A DNA stretch of 64,000 bases from NCBI GenBank assembly GCA_038373885.1, contig JAWZYV010011915.1:62001-126000 (forward strand), written 5' to 3'. The position numbers were made by a program, and so were the translations under genes. The notes under the pieces are model-generated. The model worked only from the letters and a program-made list of their open reading frames with translations. It was not told the origin of the DNA and did no database searches. This DNA is from Cheiracanthium punctorium (Eukaryota; Arthropoda; Arachnida; Araneae; Cheiracanthiidae). This document shows positions 1 through 10,004 of the stretch, one piece after another (position 1 is the stretch's first letter; each line of letters begins with the position of its first letter).

Positions 1-563
1 TTATGAAAAACAATAATTACTCTGTTACTATTTCATAGTGTTAAGCATTACATCCACACTTTTTTTTAGCTAAACTATTTAGGCATGGCATATGTAGTGA
101 TAGATACTGGTAGCTAGGAAACCATAGAGCAGATTTTCAATCAGAACAGAAAAAAAGGAAATACTTCCTGGGTGGAGCAATGTGAAGATTTATGTCACTA
201 AAGAATAAATAAATGGTCTGATATAGATATTAAGAAAATAAGTACAAAAATAATGTGGAACATGTTACTTGAAAAATTCGGAATGAAAGTAACGATTGAA
301 AATTAAATAATATAGCTGAAATATTATTACCCTTATCAAACTGTTGCAGTTCGGTTTGCATCTTGATTTAATAATAATTTTAATGCTGTTAAAACATCCT
401 TCTTTGTAGGGTGTGATATTGAAGTTGCATGGTAGGGTATAAGAAAGTTCGTACGAGTGCCCCCCCCCCCCCAATGAAGATTTTGCCCAATTCCCAGATC
501 TCTGCAAATTAGTCCCTGCACAGAAATCTCCATTGCGAAATATTGTATCTCTTTCAACTAAGT
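1..563. other. No gene seen; flank of nested transposon cluster
   Basis: AT-rich sequence with a 14-base C run near 462. Two short minus-strand reading frames here look random. It ends with AACTAAGT, the target duplication of the element starting at 564. Confidence 0.6.
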
Positions 564-1128
564 CAGTGGTTATCAAACTTTGTATCCCATGGAGCCCTTT
601 TCTTACCACATGTCTAGCAATGAAACCCTTGAATAAATATTACTTAAGGAGAAACTAAGGCCTATAATTTATCACTCACTATACAAACATAAAAACTAAA
701 CAATATAAAGTGGTATAAAAATGTAGATAAAATAATTACAAAAGGTGGCTTGCAGGCACAAAATTTTTAACGAATCTATACGGTAAATGGATGAAAAGTA
801 TCAATGGGATGAATGGCTTTCATCCCACAAAGTTCTCAAGACCTTAGTTTTCATGGATGCATGCAGAAAAACAGCATGGAAAGCCCTCACAAAAGGACAT
901 TTGTTTTCAAAGTACATGGGAGGAATTTTCACGACAACAGTGATTCCATTAGGCAGTTTAGGCCAAAATATATCTAGAACTCCCGTAATCCTGCCGTCGC
1001 TAAGAGGTTAATTCTATATAAGAGCCTGATGAAAAATTAGGTTAGAGAATTTACGGATTTTCTTTAAAATTTTGATGATATTTTGAAACTTCTCGCAGAA
1101 TCCCTGTAGGGTCATTGCGAAACCCTAA

Positions 1129-1157
1129 AGGGCCCCACACACTAGAGGACCGTTTAC
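1129..1157 (+). repeat. Harbinger left terminal inverted repeat
   Basis: A 29-base terminal repeat identical to the inverted right end at 9125-9153; the next bases (CGTGGACA against GCGGACA) are still similar. The outer ends abut the TAA target duplications. Confidence 0.93.
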
Positions 1158-1387
1158 CGTGGACACAGTTCATCAATCTCTGTGTGTAAATACCACTACT
1201 ACTTGGACAGGTAGATGAATAGTGAGGTACACAATAGAGCACAAAAGAGAAGTGGGGTGAAAATTTTTCACCAATTCTCAAGAACTGGGAATTATTTGGC
1301 GAACGAAAAACTGCAGTTAAGTGAACTACAGTCTACCAAAGAGGTACGAATTACTCTAGTACAAACGGCTTTTCTTTTATCTATGAC

Positions 1388-3048
1388 ATGACGGCCATCC
1401 TCACGAGTAAGTGCCTCGCGGATTTCATAGAAATCCTTCGCGAAGATTGCCAATGCCTCTGGCAAGTCAAAAACAAGGACTATATGAACAAAAATAAAAG
1501 AAGAGAGGCATATGAGGTTTTGTTGGCAAAAGTGAGGGAAGACGCACCAAGTGCAAAAATCGAGGACGTAAAAAAAAAAATACAACTTCTACGCCGTGCA
1601 TACAGAAGAGAATTAAATAAAGTAAAAAATTCTCAGAGAAGTGGAGCTGGCATAGATGACGTGTACAAGCCAAAACTTTGGTATTTTGAATCTCTAAAAT
1701 TTTTAAATGAAAATGAGGATGACACCTACGTACCAGGCACATCTAACCTAGAGGACGCAGATGCATACAGAAGAGACGCAGATGATGAGGACAATATTCT
1801 TGATGTTGAGGTGAGTAGTATATTTTATTGTTATTTTCTTATCAATTTAGGTTGAAGTTACTTATATTAAATTTATGGCATCATTTTAAAAATTATTATT
1901 AGTGAATTAAGCCTACATAACATAATTTTATTCGTTAAGTACCGGGGAAATTCTCAAAGTAGCATTTTCAGTATTAATTTATTTAATTACAGTGAAAATA
2001 AATGCGTTAGTATTTTAATTTACTATTATTAACACTAGGGAATTGCTCATAATTTAGCAGTAATAATATATAGAGTATTTATATATTATTGCTGCATAAT
2101 ATTATTATAATTGTGAATATTTATACTATATATTTGTGACCATTACAACTCATATGTTATTATAATTGTATATATTAATACTATATGTATTTATGAACAT
2201 TACAACTCATATGTTAACTCCCGTTATGGACACGTAATTATCGGGGACCTAAATATCGTACTATTAATATATATTTATAAATATCATAAATACTATCCTC
2301 TTTAAATAATATAATTGCTAATTTTTTAACCCGAATGAGAAGCTTTATTTAACTAATCAGATTGAAGAATTGCAACTTAACTTTTATAACTTATATCAAT
2401 AAATCATGTAAGAACTATCATGGGCACCCATAGGAATTTTTCTAGGGGGGGGGGGCAAATTTCAAACTTTTAACAAATTTAGTTCTGTTTTTGAGATTTT
2501 TTTACATCATGAGACAGTAACCTAAAACTTTAGGGGTGGGGGCAAGTGCCCTACCTTGCCCCCCCTATGGGCGCCCATGAGAACTATGATTTCTATTAAC
2601 AACAATCTTATTTTTATACTAACAAGCAATACCGAGGTAATGAGAAAAAAAAAATGTCTTGCCTATCATAAGCTACTTAAATTGAAATACGCTAACCTTA
2701 ATTATCCATATTTAGTACTTATTCTCAAGTTTAATAAAAAAATACCTTAAAGTATAGAACAATAATAATTTACTGCATTACTTATAATATTATATTTAGC
2801 AAGGTCTTAAAATAGAATTATAAAATAGAATAGAAAATTAGGAAATCTGTGTTTTATTTAAGTAAATAAAAAAATTTCGTAAAAAAAGAAGTTTTGTTAA
2901 TGCAATTTGTTTGTTTATAATTTTAACACTTCTTTTAAATTCAGGGTGACGATGATGAACCCCAGTCTCATTCTTCACCATTTTCCCAAAGTTTTGAAGA
3001 AAAGAAAGAAAACAGAGGGAAGAAGCGGAAATATGATGACACGAAAAG
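1388..3048 (+). CDS. Harbinger MADF-domain accessory protein (exons 1-2, 3' end not found)
   Basis: Second gene of the Harbinger element. In this superfamily a Myb/MADF-type DNA-binding partner helps nuclear import of the transposase and recognition of the ends. Exon 1 (1388-1810) starts at ATG and codes for a MADF domain at about residues 12-95: ADFIEILREDCQCLW, KNKRREAYEVLLAKV, KKKIQLLRRAYRREL and KPKLWYFESLKFL match its tryptophan/leucine pattern. A GTGAGT donor leads to exon 2 (2945-3048, after TTCAG), in phase, acidic then basic (SQSFEEKKENRGKKRKYDDT), ending at GTGTAAG. The intron holds a 161-bp MITE. No later exon or BESS-type end was recognised, so the gene may be 3'-disrupted. The domain call is firm; the exon 2 join is inferred. 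Confidence 0.8.
2419..2579. mobile_element. 161-bp hAT-type MITE with 8-bp duplication
   Basis: Ends CATGGGCACCCATAGG and (inverted) CATGGGCGCCCATAGG differ at one base. AGAACTAT is duplicated exactly at 2411-2418 and 2580-2587. It carries G-rich and C-rich runs near both ends and lies in the intron of the MADF gene. Confidence 0.88.
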
Positions 3049-3690
3049 GTGTAAGAATAATAATTTCCCAGGAAGAGAAATAATGAACATTATTAAAATA
3101 AGACTTAACCTTTGTGTAAATCCATAAAAATACAACAAATTTCTATAACATACAATATACAATCTACAACATGCATTTTTACAATACAACAGATTGGTTT
3201 GTTGTACCACAAGGTGATAGAATTCAATAGAAAATATTATTGCATCAGCCAATTCATCCCAAACAGTTTTAAGTTTTAAGAAATTGTACAATACTTCAGT
3301 ACTGTAGATTTTTATCTGTCAAAATATCTTTAATAATCGGTTCAGTTTGTTTGCTTGTGTTTTAAGGCAAACCTACAAGCGGGGTATCTGCCTAGAATGA
3401 GGGGTGCCTTGGTGGGAGGACTTTATAAGGGGTTCTAACGCGTCTTCACGTAATCGGTTTAGTAGTTACAAAAGGAAAAATAGAATATCCTTCTTCCATT
3501 TAAAAGAAAAAAATTTTTTGTTTGTTTGCGTGCACTTAAGTATCTATTACTTATAATTTACTAAGCTAATAATCATTTATTCAAAAGAATATGCAGTGAA
3601 AGTTTTTAGAAGTAAATTTATTGATTCATTTATTTTTTGGACGGCAGTGCAAAGTTTCCTTTATGATTAAACCTTAATTTTATTTTTGTG

Positions 3691-4296
3691 TATGGTTTGA
3701 AGTTTGCATTTTTATAGGTGCAATTTTTTGAGTTCAAGTACCAAAAATTTTAATTTTACCCATTTTCCCCAACAGAACCCGGGTTTTTTCACCCTAAACA
3801 CTGGATTTTTTTAAATGAACCAGCCCGGGTTGGGCTTTTTACAGAAAACCCGGGTTTTGTTACAACCCTGGTTTATGTGTGTGTGTGTTGGTAACTGAAA
3901 AATAACCATATGGAAACTTAAGAACCAGTGGTGGTGGTGGGTAGAGATAAGACGGGCTCAGCCCGAGCCCGGGCTCTGTAATTCACGATTGCGTATGGTT
4001 TGAAGTTTGCATTTTTATAGGTGCAATTTTTTGAGTTCAAGTACCAAAAATTTTAATTTTACCCATTTTCCCCAACAAAACCCGTTTTTTTTTCACCCTA
4101 AACACTGGATTTTTTTAATGAACCAGCCCGGGTTGGGCTTTTTACAGAAAACCCGGGTTTTGTTACAACCCTGGTGTGTGTGTGTGTGTGTTGGTAACTG
4201 AAAAATAACCATATGGAAAACTTAAGAACCAGTGGTAGTGGTGGGTAGAGATAAGACGGACTCAGCCCGAGCCCGGGCCCTGTAATTCACGATTGC
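3691..4296. repeat. Tandem duplication, 303-bp unit, two copies
   Basis: TATGGTTTGAAGTTTGCATT begins at 3691 and again at 3994. The two units match almost throughout, including ACCCGGGTT motifs, a (GT)n run and GCTCAGCCCGAGCCCGGG. It lies inside the Harbinger element after MADF exon 2. Confidence 0.92.
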
Positions 4297-5510
4297 GTTT
4301 GCGCTATACTCCTTGAAACGGATTTTAAAAAGCGATTCATCGGAAAAATAAACGTACTGATGTGTACGAGACCGAAATAATTGATGGGTATATAATACCA
4401 GCAACAAAATAATTGATGGGTAAAAAGCTAGCCTTTTCACATAATTTACTAAATGGTGTGTTGTGCTATTTCATTTGCGTAACTGTCTTAAAAGGCTGTT
4501 AATTCAAAATTTTGGCCTCATTATTTACTGGCCTATCTGAGATAAATGTATATATTCACATCATATTTGTTCCTATCAACTAAATTCTTTTGCAATAATA
4601 TATTCTTATGCAATTCTATGCAAATTTCTTAAATTTATCATCTCTTTTCTGGACGTGTTTTAAATGTAACATTTTTTAATGTCACTATACGAGATTTATA
4701 ACTTGTATTTTTCTCTATCTAATATATCTAAGTACATACGAATGTTTAACACTGATGTGACTACTCAACGGAATTTTTAATAAAAATTGAAACATTGTTA
4801 TTATTTGATAAACATGGATATAAAGAATTAGAAAGTGTATTAAGAGTTTGCAACTATATTTGTCTTTAATTTGCACAAACGGCAAAATTTATCATATTGT
4901 ATATGAAGTAACTGAATTTTTTTATCTTTAGCTGAAATTTCGGTCTTGGGCTCCAACTTAAATAATATTGCTCGGGCTCGGGCTTCGAAAAATGAGCCCG
5001 AACTTTTGAATACTTGGATGCCAAATCATTTGAGGAGGGGATTTCAAAATGACATCCTATCTTTTGACATCAATAAAATCTTTTTGACATTCCCCCCCCC
5101 CCCTTTTACTTACAAACCTAAAAGTTATCGTAATAATTACTGTTATTCTCCCTGCTATTTTAAAATTTTTGGAGCGCCAGGAAAATTTTCTGTTGTACCA
5201 CGTATTGCCATTTCTGAAGCAGAGAGTTCAGTTCAGAATTGTAGTCAGATTTCTCACGGAATACTATTTTGCTGCAAATAAGTACAAACACAAAACGAAC
5301 AGCATCAATCAAGCTTCTCTGATGCATGAATAGGAAATAACCCGTTTGTGTGTCCCTGGGTTGTCCGAGTTGGTATCAAGCAATGCTTGATTTTCAGACG
5401 GACCATTTATCGCTTCCGAAACCCACAGTAGTACAATAGAACAAAAAGAAAAGCCTCTAGGAACAGCATGTGGTGAAGAATGACCAGAGGCGCATCATCC
5501 ACCTTCCAAG
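4297..5510. other. Harbinger interior, no gene recognised
   Basis: AT-rich sequence with GCTCGGGCTCGGGCTTCG near 4970 that echoes, inverted, the GAGCCCGGGC motif of the 303-bp repeat. A C run lies near 5092. No MADF 3' exon or other coding signal was found. Confidence 0.5.
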
Positions 5511-6415
5511 CAGAGCCGGATCATAGGTGGTCGGGGCCCCGGGGCAAGAGGTTATTTTGGGGCCCTTCTACTATCACAAGCATTTTAACTTATTTTTGTT
5601 TGCTGTTGCATTTTCCCGGCATAAAAATAAAACATTTTTAAAGAATACTCAAATTGAATTAAAAATTACCTATTTATTTATACTTATTGAGAACAAGACA
5701 GTGGCGCACACAGGATTTTCTTTTGAAGGGGGTCCAGCCCCTCCAAAGAAATACGAAACAAAATATTTCTTCTCATGACCACCTTTTGTAGACTCAACCG
5801 CACTTCAATGTATCATGTTTTTATTTACAACCTTAACAGCTAAAAATAAGAAACTGACAAAGTCTTATGTTAAAATGTCAAAAATTACAGGATGGTTTTT
5901 GATTCAAAGTTGATAACTCCTTTGGGTGGGTTCCAAACCCCCTGGACCCCTCCCTTGTGTTCGCCACTGGAACAAGACTATGTATTTAAAAATCATTTTA
6001 ATATTTTTTTAGTCTGTTTGTATTATTAGCGCATGGGTGCGCTAGTTCAAGGAATCGCAATTACGACGCACGGGAGCAAAGTGTCTCACTCCAAAAATTT
6101 TTTGATACACCAAAAAGTTCGAAATTTTCTTCCCTTCATCATGAAATAAAAAATGTTAACTAATGGATATTTTGTGATGAGCGTATATAGGACCATACCA
6201 TACGTTTTCAAAAACTCCTAGCTTCCTGTTTATTCATCCATGAGTCTTACAAAGACCATTGAATTAGAACAGAAAATAAATCTCTTAAGTCCATCTATTG
6301 TTAAAAATTATGCTATAGATATTACAAAGGAAATTTAGTTGAGAGATTTTGGGGCCCTTATTTTTCTGAGGCCCCGGGCTATTGCCCCGCATGCACGTGT
6401 GATAATCAGGCTCTG
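5511..6415. mobile_element. 905-bp hAT-type element with exact 8-bp duplication
   Basis: Left end CAGAGCCGGATCAT, right end (inverted) CAGAGCCTGATTAT, both followed by GGGGCCC/GGGGCAA-rich sequence. CTTCCAAG is repeated exactly at 5503-5510 and 6416-6423. It has no transposase and is itself interrupted by the MITE at 5699-5969. Confidence 0.92.
5699..5969. mobile_element. 271-bp hAT-type MITE nested in the 5511-6415 element
   Basis: Ends CAGTGGCGCACACA and (inverted) CAGTGGCGAACACA, each followed by GGGGGTCCAG-like sequence. GAACAAGA is duplicated exactly at 5691-5698 and 5970-5977. It is the innermost of four nested elements. Confidence 0.94.
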
Positions 6416-6423
6416 CTTCCAAG

Positions 6424-7553
6424 AAAACACATAAAGAATAAGAAATGTATTAATGTAATATAATTAATGTAAAAGATCCTATTTTACTAATACATAAAAT
6501 GGATGTATATGGCAATCTTCTACCGGTGTACCTCTAAAGAGCACCGTGTACATGCGGTGTACATGCACGTTAAATCCGTGGTTCCGAAAGTACTCTCGGC
6601 AGTCGCTAGCAGTTTCCGAGGAGTGCCAATATTCAGAAGTCCCTCCACCTTCTGATGAGGTTCCAAATTGTGGCGGGAAATTCCGGGAAGAACTACATGT
6701 AGCTCTAAGCGACACATTCAGTGACGCGAGCTGTCCTCTCCTGGCAAAATAAAAAATAATAACCCCCCCCCCCCCCGACAAACTTGTGTAAATCCATAAG
6801 CAATAATCCGCCGCTGTACACCACTGCTTTTAAACGGCAGCCTGATTTCTTTTTTTAACGATTCTTTAACTGTGAAGTACGTTCTCTAATCAAAGTACTG
6901 CATCATTTTATTACTAATTTATTCGTTATTTATATTTCTTGTATAAAGTAGGAATATGCACTATTTTTTATTTAATGTACTTGAAATTTGATACATTTCA
7001 TATGAGAAAAAAGAAATTGTTGAAACCGGCCGATAATTAGTGATTTTTAAAAACCACTCTTTCGAGATAAAGAGTGGTTTAAAGCAAACAAGTAATTAAA
7101 TATACATTTTTCAAATTTATGTATTCCAGAAATTATTTTTGAAAGTTTATTCACGGACCCCCGAAAAAAACGAGGCCTGCGGGAAGTTCCCCATCCCCCT
7201 CCCCTTTCGACAAACCTGGGGGGTACGAGTAACTCAGTGGTTATCAAATCGGATGAGATATAAAGTTAAAAACAGATTGGTTCAGAGAGAATGTTATCAG
7301 TATTTGTAAAATACTTAGTATGAACATTTGCCCTTCATCATAACCAATAAGGAAAAAAGAAATATTAAATTATAAAATAACTAAAAACAACTATAGGAAA
7401 GGTCGGAAAAGAAATATAAAAAAAAAAATGATAGGAGAGAAAAAGATACTGTAATTAAAATGTATCATATTGAAGGATTACGAATAATCACTAAATATGA
7501 CTTTTTTTAATTGTTAAAAAAAGAGAGGGGGGGAGGTTAAGGAGAGGCATTCA
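6424..7553. other. Harbinger interior between the two genes, no gene recognised
   Basis: Contains C runs near 6763 and 7190 and a perfect short hairpin at 7051-7080. The reading frames at 6479-6781 on both strands do not match a family I know. Confidence 0.5.
7051..7080. repeat. Perfect 12-bp-arm hairpin
   Basis: AAACCACTCTTT, six-base loop, AAAGAGTGGTTT. It is a palindrome of unknown role about 500 bp past the end of the transposase gene. Confidence 0.75.
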
Positions 7554-8902
7554 TCAGCATTCACACTTCTTCACTAATATCATAGCATTCTGCCAGGATA
7601 TAGCACCTTCTCTATTGAAGTACTCGACGTACTGTTCTCGGACTGATTTTGATTGTGGAATTTCTTTCTTGAGTACATTTTAAGTTGGTCATTATTCCAT
7701 CTGATCTTAGCCCGAGGACAACTTCACCATTTTCTAAATCTTCTTGATCAAGAGAACTTGTGGGTGTATAGAAATCGGAGCATTGTTTTCTTAAAAAATT
7801 GTGCAACACGCATGCAGCTGTGACTACAAGTCTGATATTTCAATTTTGATATTAATTTCTTTGTGAAAAATGCGGAATCTTGTTGCCAAAATTCCAAACG
7901 CATTTTCCACTGCTCGTCTTGCTCGGCTTAATCTGTAGTTAAAAATTCTTTTTTCTTTTGTCAAATCTCTTTGAGGATAGGGTTTCATAAAATCTGGCCG
8001 CAAGGAGAATGCCTCATCTCCTATAAAAACATAAGGCAACTCATCACTTTCGGGGATGTTTAGTTTCTTTGCTTCCAACTTCTTATAAAACACGGTGTTT
8101 CGAAGAGCTCCACCATCAGAAACACGCCCATTCGTGCCCACGTCTATCATTATAAATTCATAATTTGCGTTGCAGATGGACATCAAAACAATGCTGTGAA
8201 AATTTTCATAATTGAAATACGTGGATCCGCTATTTGGAGGAGTTTGAATTTTAATGTGTTTCCCGTCACAAGCTCCCAAGCAATTTGGGAAATTCCATTT
8301 ATCTTTGAAGTCTTGTGCTATCTTTTTCCATTCTGTTTCATCCGCTGGGAACTGCAAATGTAAAAAAAAGAAAAAAAAAGAATTAATAAATTGTTATACT
8401 TTATATTAAAAAGGGAAAATTAATAAGGGTATTTTTAACGATTTATATAAAAGAAAAATATACTTACTTTAATATAATTTCGAAGAACTTGAATAATTGC
8501 TGAGCATGTCACCGGAATAATTTTTCCAAAGGATTGAGGAGAAACAACTGTCGGAAACTTCAGTTCTTCATATGACATACCAGTGGCTAAAAATCGCAAT
8601 GTTGCCGAGAATCTCTCGTGCGCTGAAATAGCTGTTCTCATTTTTGTATTTTTTTTCTCTATTAACGGCGTTATCAACGATAGAAGTAGGTTGTATGTTT
8701 CAACATCCATTCTCATGTAATTCAGAAAATCTCTCGGTTCATTTTCTAATTCTTTTATCAAAGTTGTGTGCGACAACTTTTCGCGTTTTTTCAGCCATTC
8801 TTTTGCCCATTTTCTTTTCCTTTTCCCTTGATTTTCATTTGTATCGTCATTTTCTACAGCTAAGACTAATGCCAAAGCAATTAAAGTTTCCTCTTCAGCC
8901 AT
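7554..8902 (-). pseudogene. Harbinger transposase (HARBI1-like DDE), two frameshifts
   Basis: Catalytic transposase of the surrounding Harbinger element. Exon 1 (8902-8468) starts MAEEETLIALALVLAVEN and has the helix-turn-helix region around HERFSATLRFLATGMSYEEL. A 116-bp intron (GTAAGT...TTGCAG) leads to exon 2 from 8351. The three DDE blocks are present in order: GACDGKHIKI, YVFIGDEAF and RRAVENAFGILATRFRIF. Near 7824-7828 one base seems lost: the frame stops at SDL, while VTAACVLHNFLRKQ continues in the next frame. A second shift near 7640-7655 separates NLKCTQERN from the conserved ending VREQYVEYFNREGAISWQ; the stop is at 7554. Apart from these two lesions the gene is intact, so this copy is probably non-functional but young. 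Confidence 0.9.
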
Positions 8903-9124
8903 TTTTGGAAATAACCAACTACTTCAAAAGCAAGTCTCGTACTATTCGTCAGAGGTTTGGGCTTGGGGAATACTGTGTGTTGGACGTGGCTGAAAACTTG
9001 GATAAAATTTTCTCTTTAGTAACCCTCAATAGCCAAATGTCTCCTTTCTTATAACCCTTTCCCCTTCTCCCTTTTTCAACAAAAGAAGCTTTAACAATGA
9101 AGATTGTGGGGGACGAATGTCCGC

Positions 9125-9153
9125 GTAAACGGTCCTCTAGTGTGTGGGGCCCT
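9125..9153 (-). repeat. Harbinger right terminal inverted repeat
   Basis: Inverted copy of 1129-1157 with no mismatch over 29 bases; followed by TAA at 9154-9156, matching TAA at 1126-1128. Confidence 0.93.
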
Positions 9154-9187
9154 TAAGGTTACACGGAACACATTTTGAGAAACACTG

Positions 9188-9794
9188 ACCTAAGTTATGA
9201 AAGAGACAAACATTTACTTATTTGATCCTTTTTTATCCTCTAATTTTTCTTCGGACGAAGTGTGTTGAGTTAGAGATATTAAAGCTATTTGAAAAATTAA
9301 AACTAACTTAACCCTTTAACACAAACTAAATAACACCTAGTATAATTTTGTTAATAGATTTATAAACTGGAAACTGTAATTAAAGTCAAAGTGTGAGGAT
9401 TATATTATAATCTAATTAGTACTAATTTGAGGATATAGGAGGATAAAGGGGTCTTAGTGAGGATGAACACCCCCCCCCCCAAGAAAAACTTCTAGTTGTG
9501 CCTCTAATCTGACAAGAAGAAAGCTGAAAAAAAAAATTGAAATAAAAATATTAATGTTTCACAAATGCAATGTCAGCAGGGACTGGGTTAAAAGATTTTA
9601 TGCATACATATCAAATCTAATTCTAATGTGAAAACAAAAATTTAAAGTTAACATTAAAGGAAAAATATAAAACGAGCTTAATATCACACCTTGTTTTTTT
9701 TTTTTTTTTTTATACTGTTCACAATAGTAAAAAGACTATTTCACATGAAAATACTAAGTTGCTAATTAAGTAATAATATCCAAACTCTACTTAC
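9188..9794. other. AP3D1 intronic or flanking sequence, nothing recognised
   Basis: AT-rich, with a C run near 9470 and a T run near 9692. No further AP3D1 exon was found, so the next one is presumably left of the window. Confidence 0.55.
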
Positions 9795-10004
9795 AGACAT
9801 TGATGGAGTCATTGGAGTTTGTGCTAAACTAAATCCTGGTTCTTTAGATGGAGTAGCAATTCCTGGAGCTTCTTCATATTCAGCTTTATCCTTCGGAGAT
9901 TCATCCATGTTTCTAGAATGTTCTTTATTCCTTTCTTTTCTTTTTCTCTCTTTTTTGACTCGTTTGGATTTGTGATTATCAGCTTCTTTATTTTTTTTAC
10001 TTTT
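9795..10004 (-). CDS. AP3D1: AP3D1 exon l (lysine-rich hinge)
   Basis: A 210-bp exon: a lysine/arginine/glutamate-rich stretch, then DESPKDKAEYEEAPGIATPS and GFSLAQTPMTPSMS, flanked by TGCAG and GTAAGT. Low-complexity basic sequence is typical of the AP-3 delta hinge. It is the last exon visible; the C-terminal ear domain is not in the window. Confidence 0.82.

Larger units (their letters stand above)
1129..9153. mobile_element. PIF/Harbinger DNA transposon, 8.0 kb, with two genes
   Basis: Perfect 29-bp terminal inverted repeats begin AGGGCCCCACACACTAGAGG (1129-1157 and inverted 9125-9153). They are flanked by TAA at 1126-1128 and 9154-9156, the 3-bp TWA duplication typical of PIF/Harbinger. 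Inside, a MADF-domain gene (plus, 1388 onward) and a HARBI1-type transposase (minus, 8902-7554) converge, the standard two-gene layout. The element has grown by at least three insertions or duplications: a MITE at 2419-2579, a 303-bp tandem repeat at 3691-4296, and a hAT-type element at 5511-6415. Perfect ends suggest a fairly recent insertion, although the transposase is frameshifted. Confidence 0.93.
564..9187. mobile_element. Short hAT-type element, split by a Harbinger transposon
   Basis: Left end CAGTGGTTATCAAACTTTG and right end (read inverted) CAGTGTTTCTCAAAATGTG are diverged inverted repeats of hAT type. They are flanked by AACTAAGT (556-563) and ACCTAAGT (9188-9195), 7 of 8 bases alike, which fits the 8-bp hAT duplication. 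Only about 600 bp belong to this element (564-1128 and 9157-9187); the rest is the inserted Harbinger element. A 74-codon frame at 787-1011 resembles nothing I know. Confidence 0.8.

Noticed and set aside
787..1011. 74-codon plus-strand frame as a gene
   Set aside because: It lies inside a short hAT-type element, has no recognisable domain and no splice or start context.
6479..6781. 100-codon minus frame and overlapping plus frames as genes
   Set aside because: Frames on both strands cover the same GC-richer stretch and begin in a G/C run. No family match was seen.
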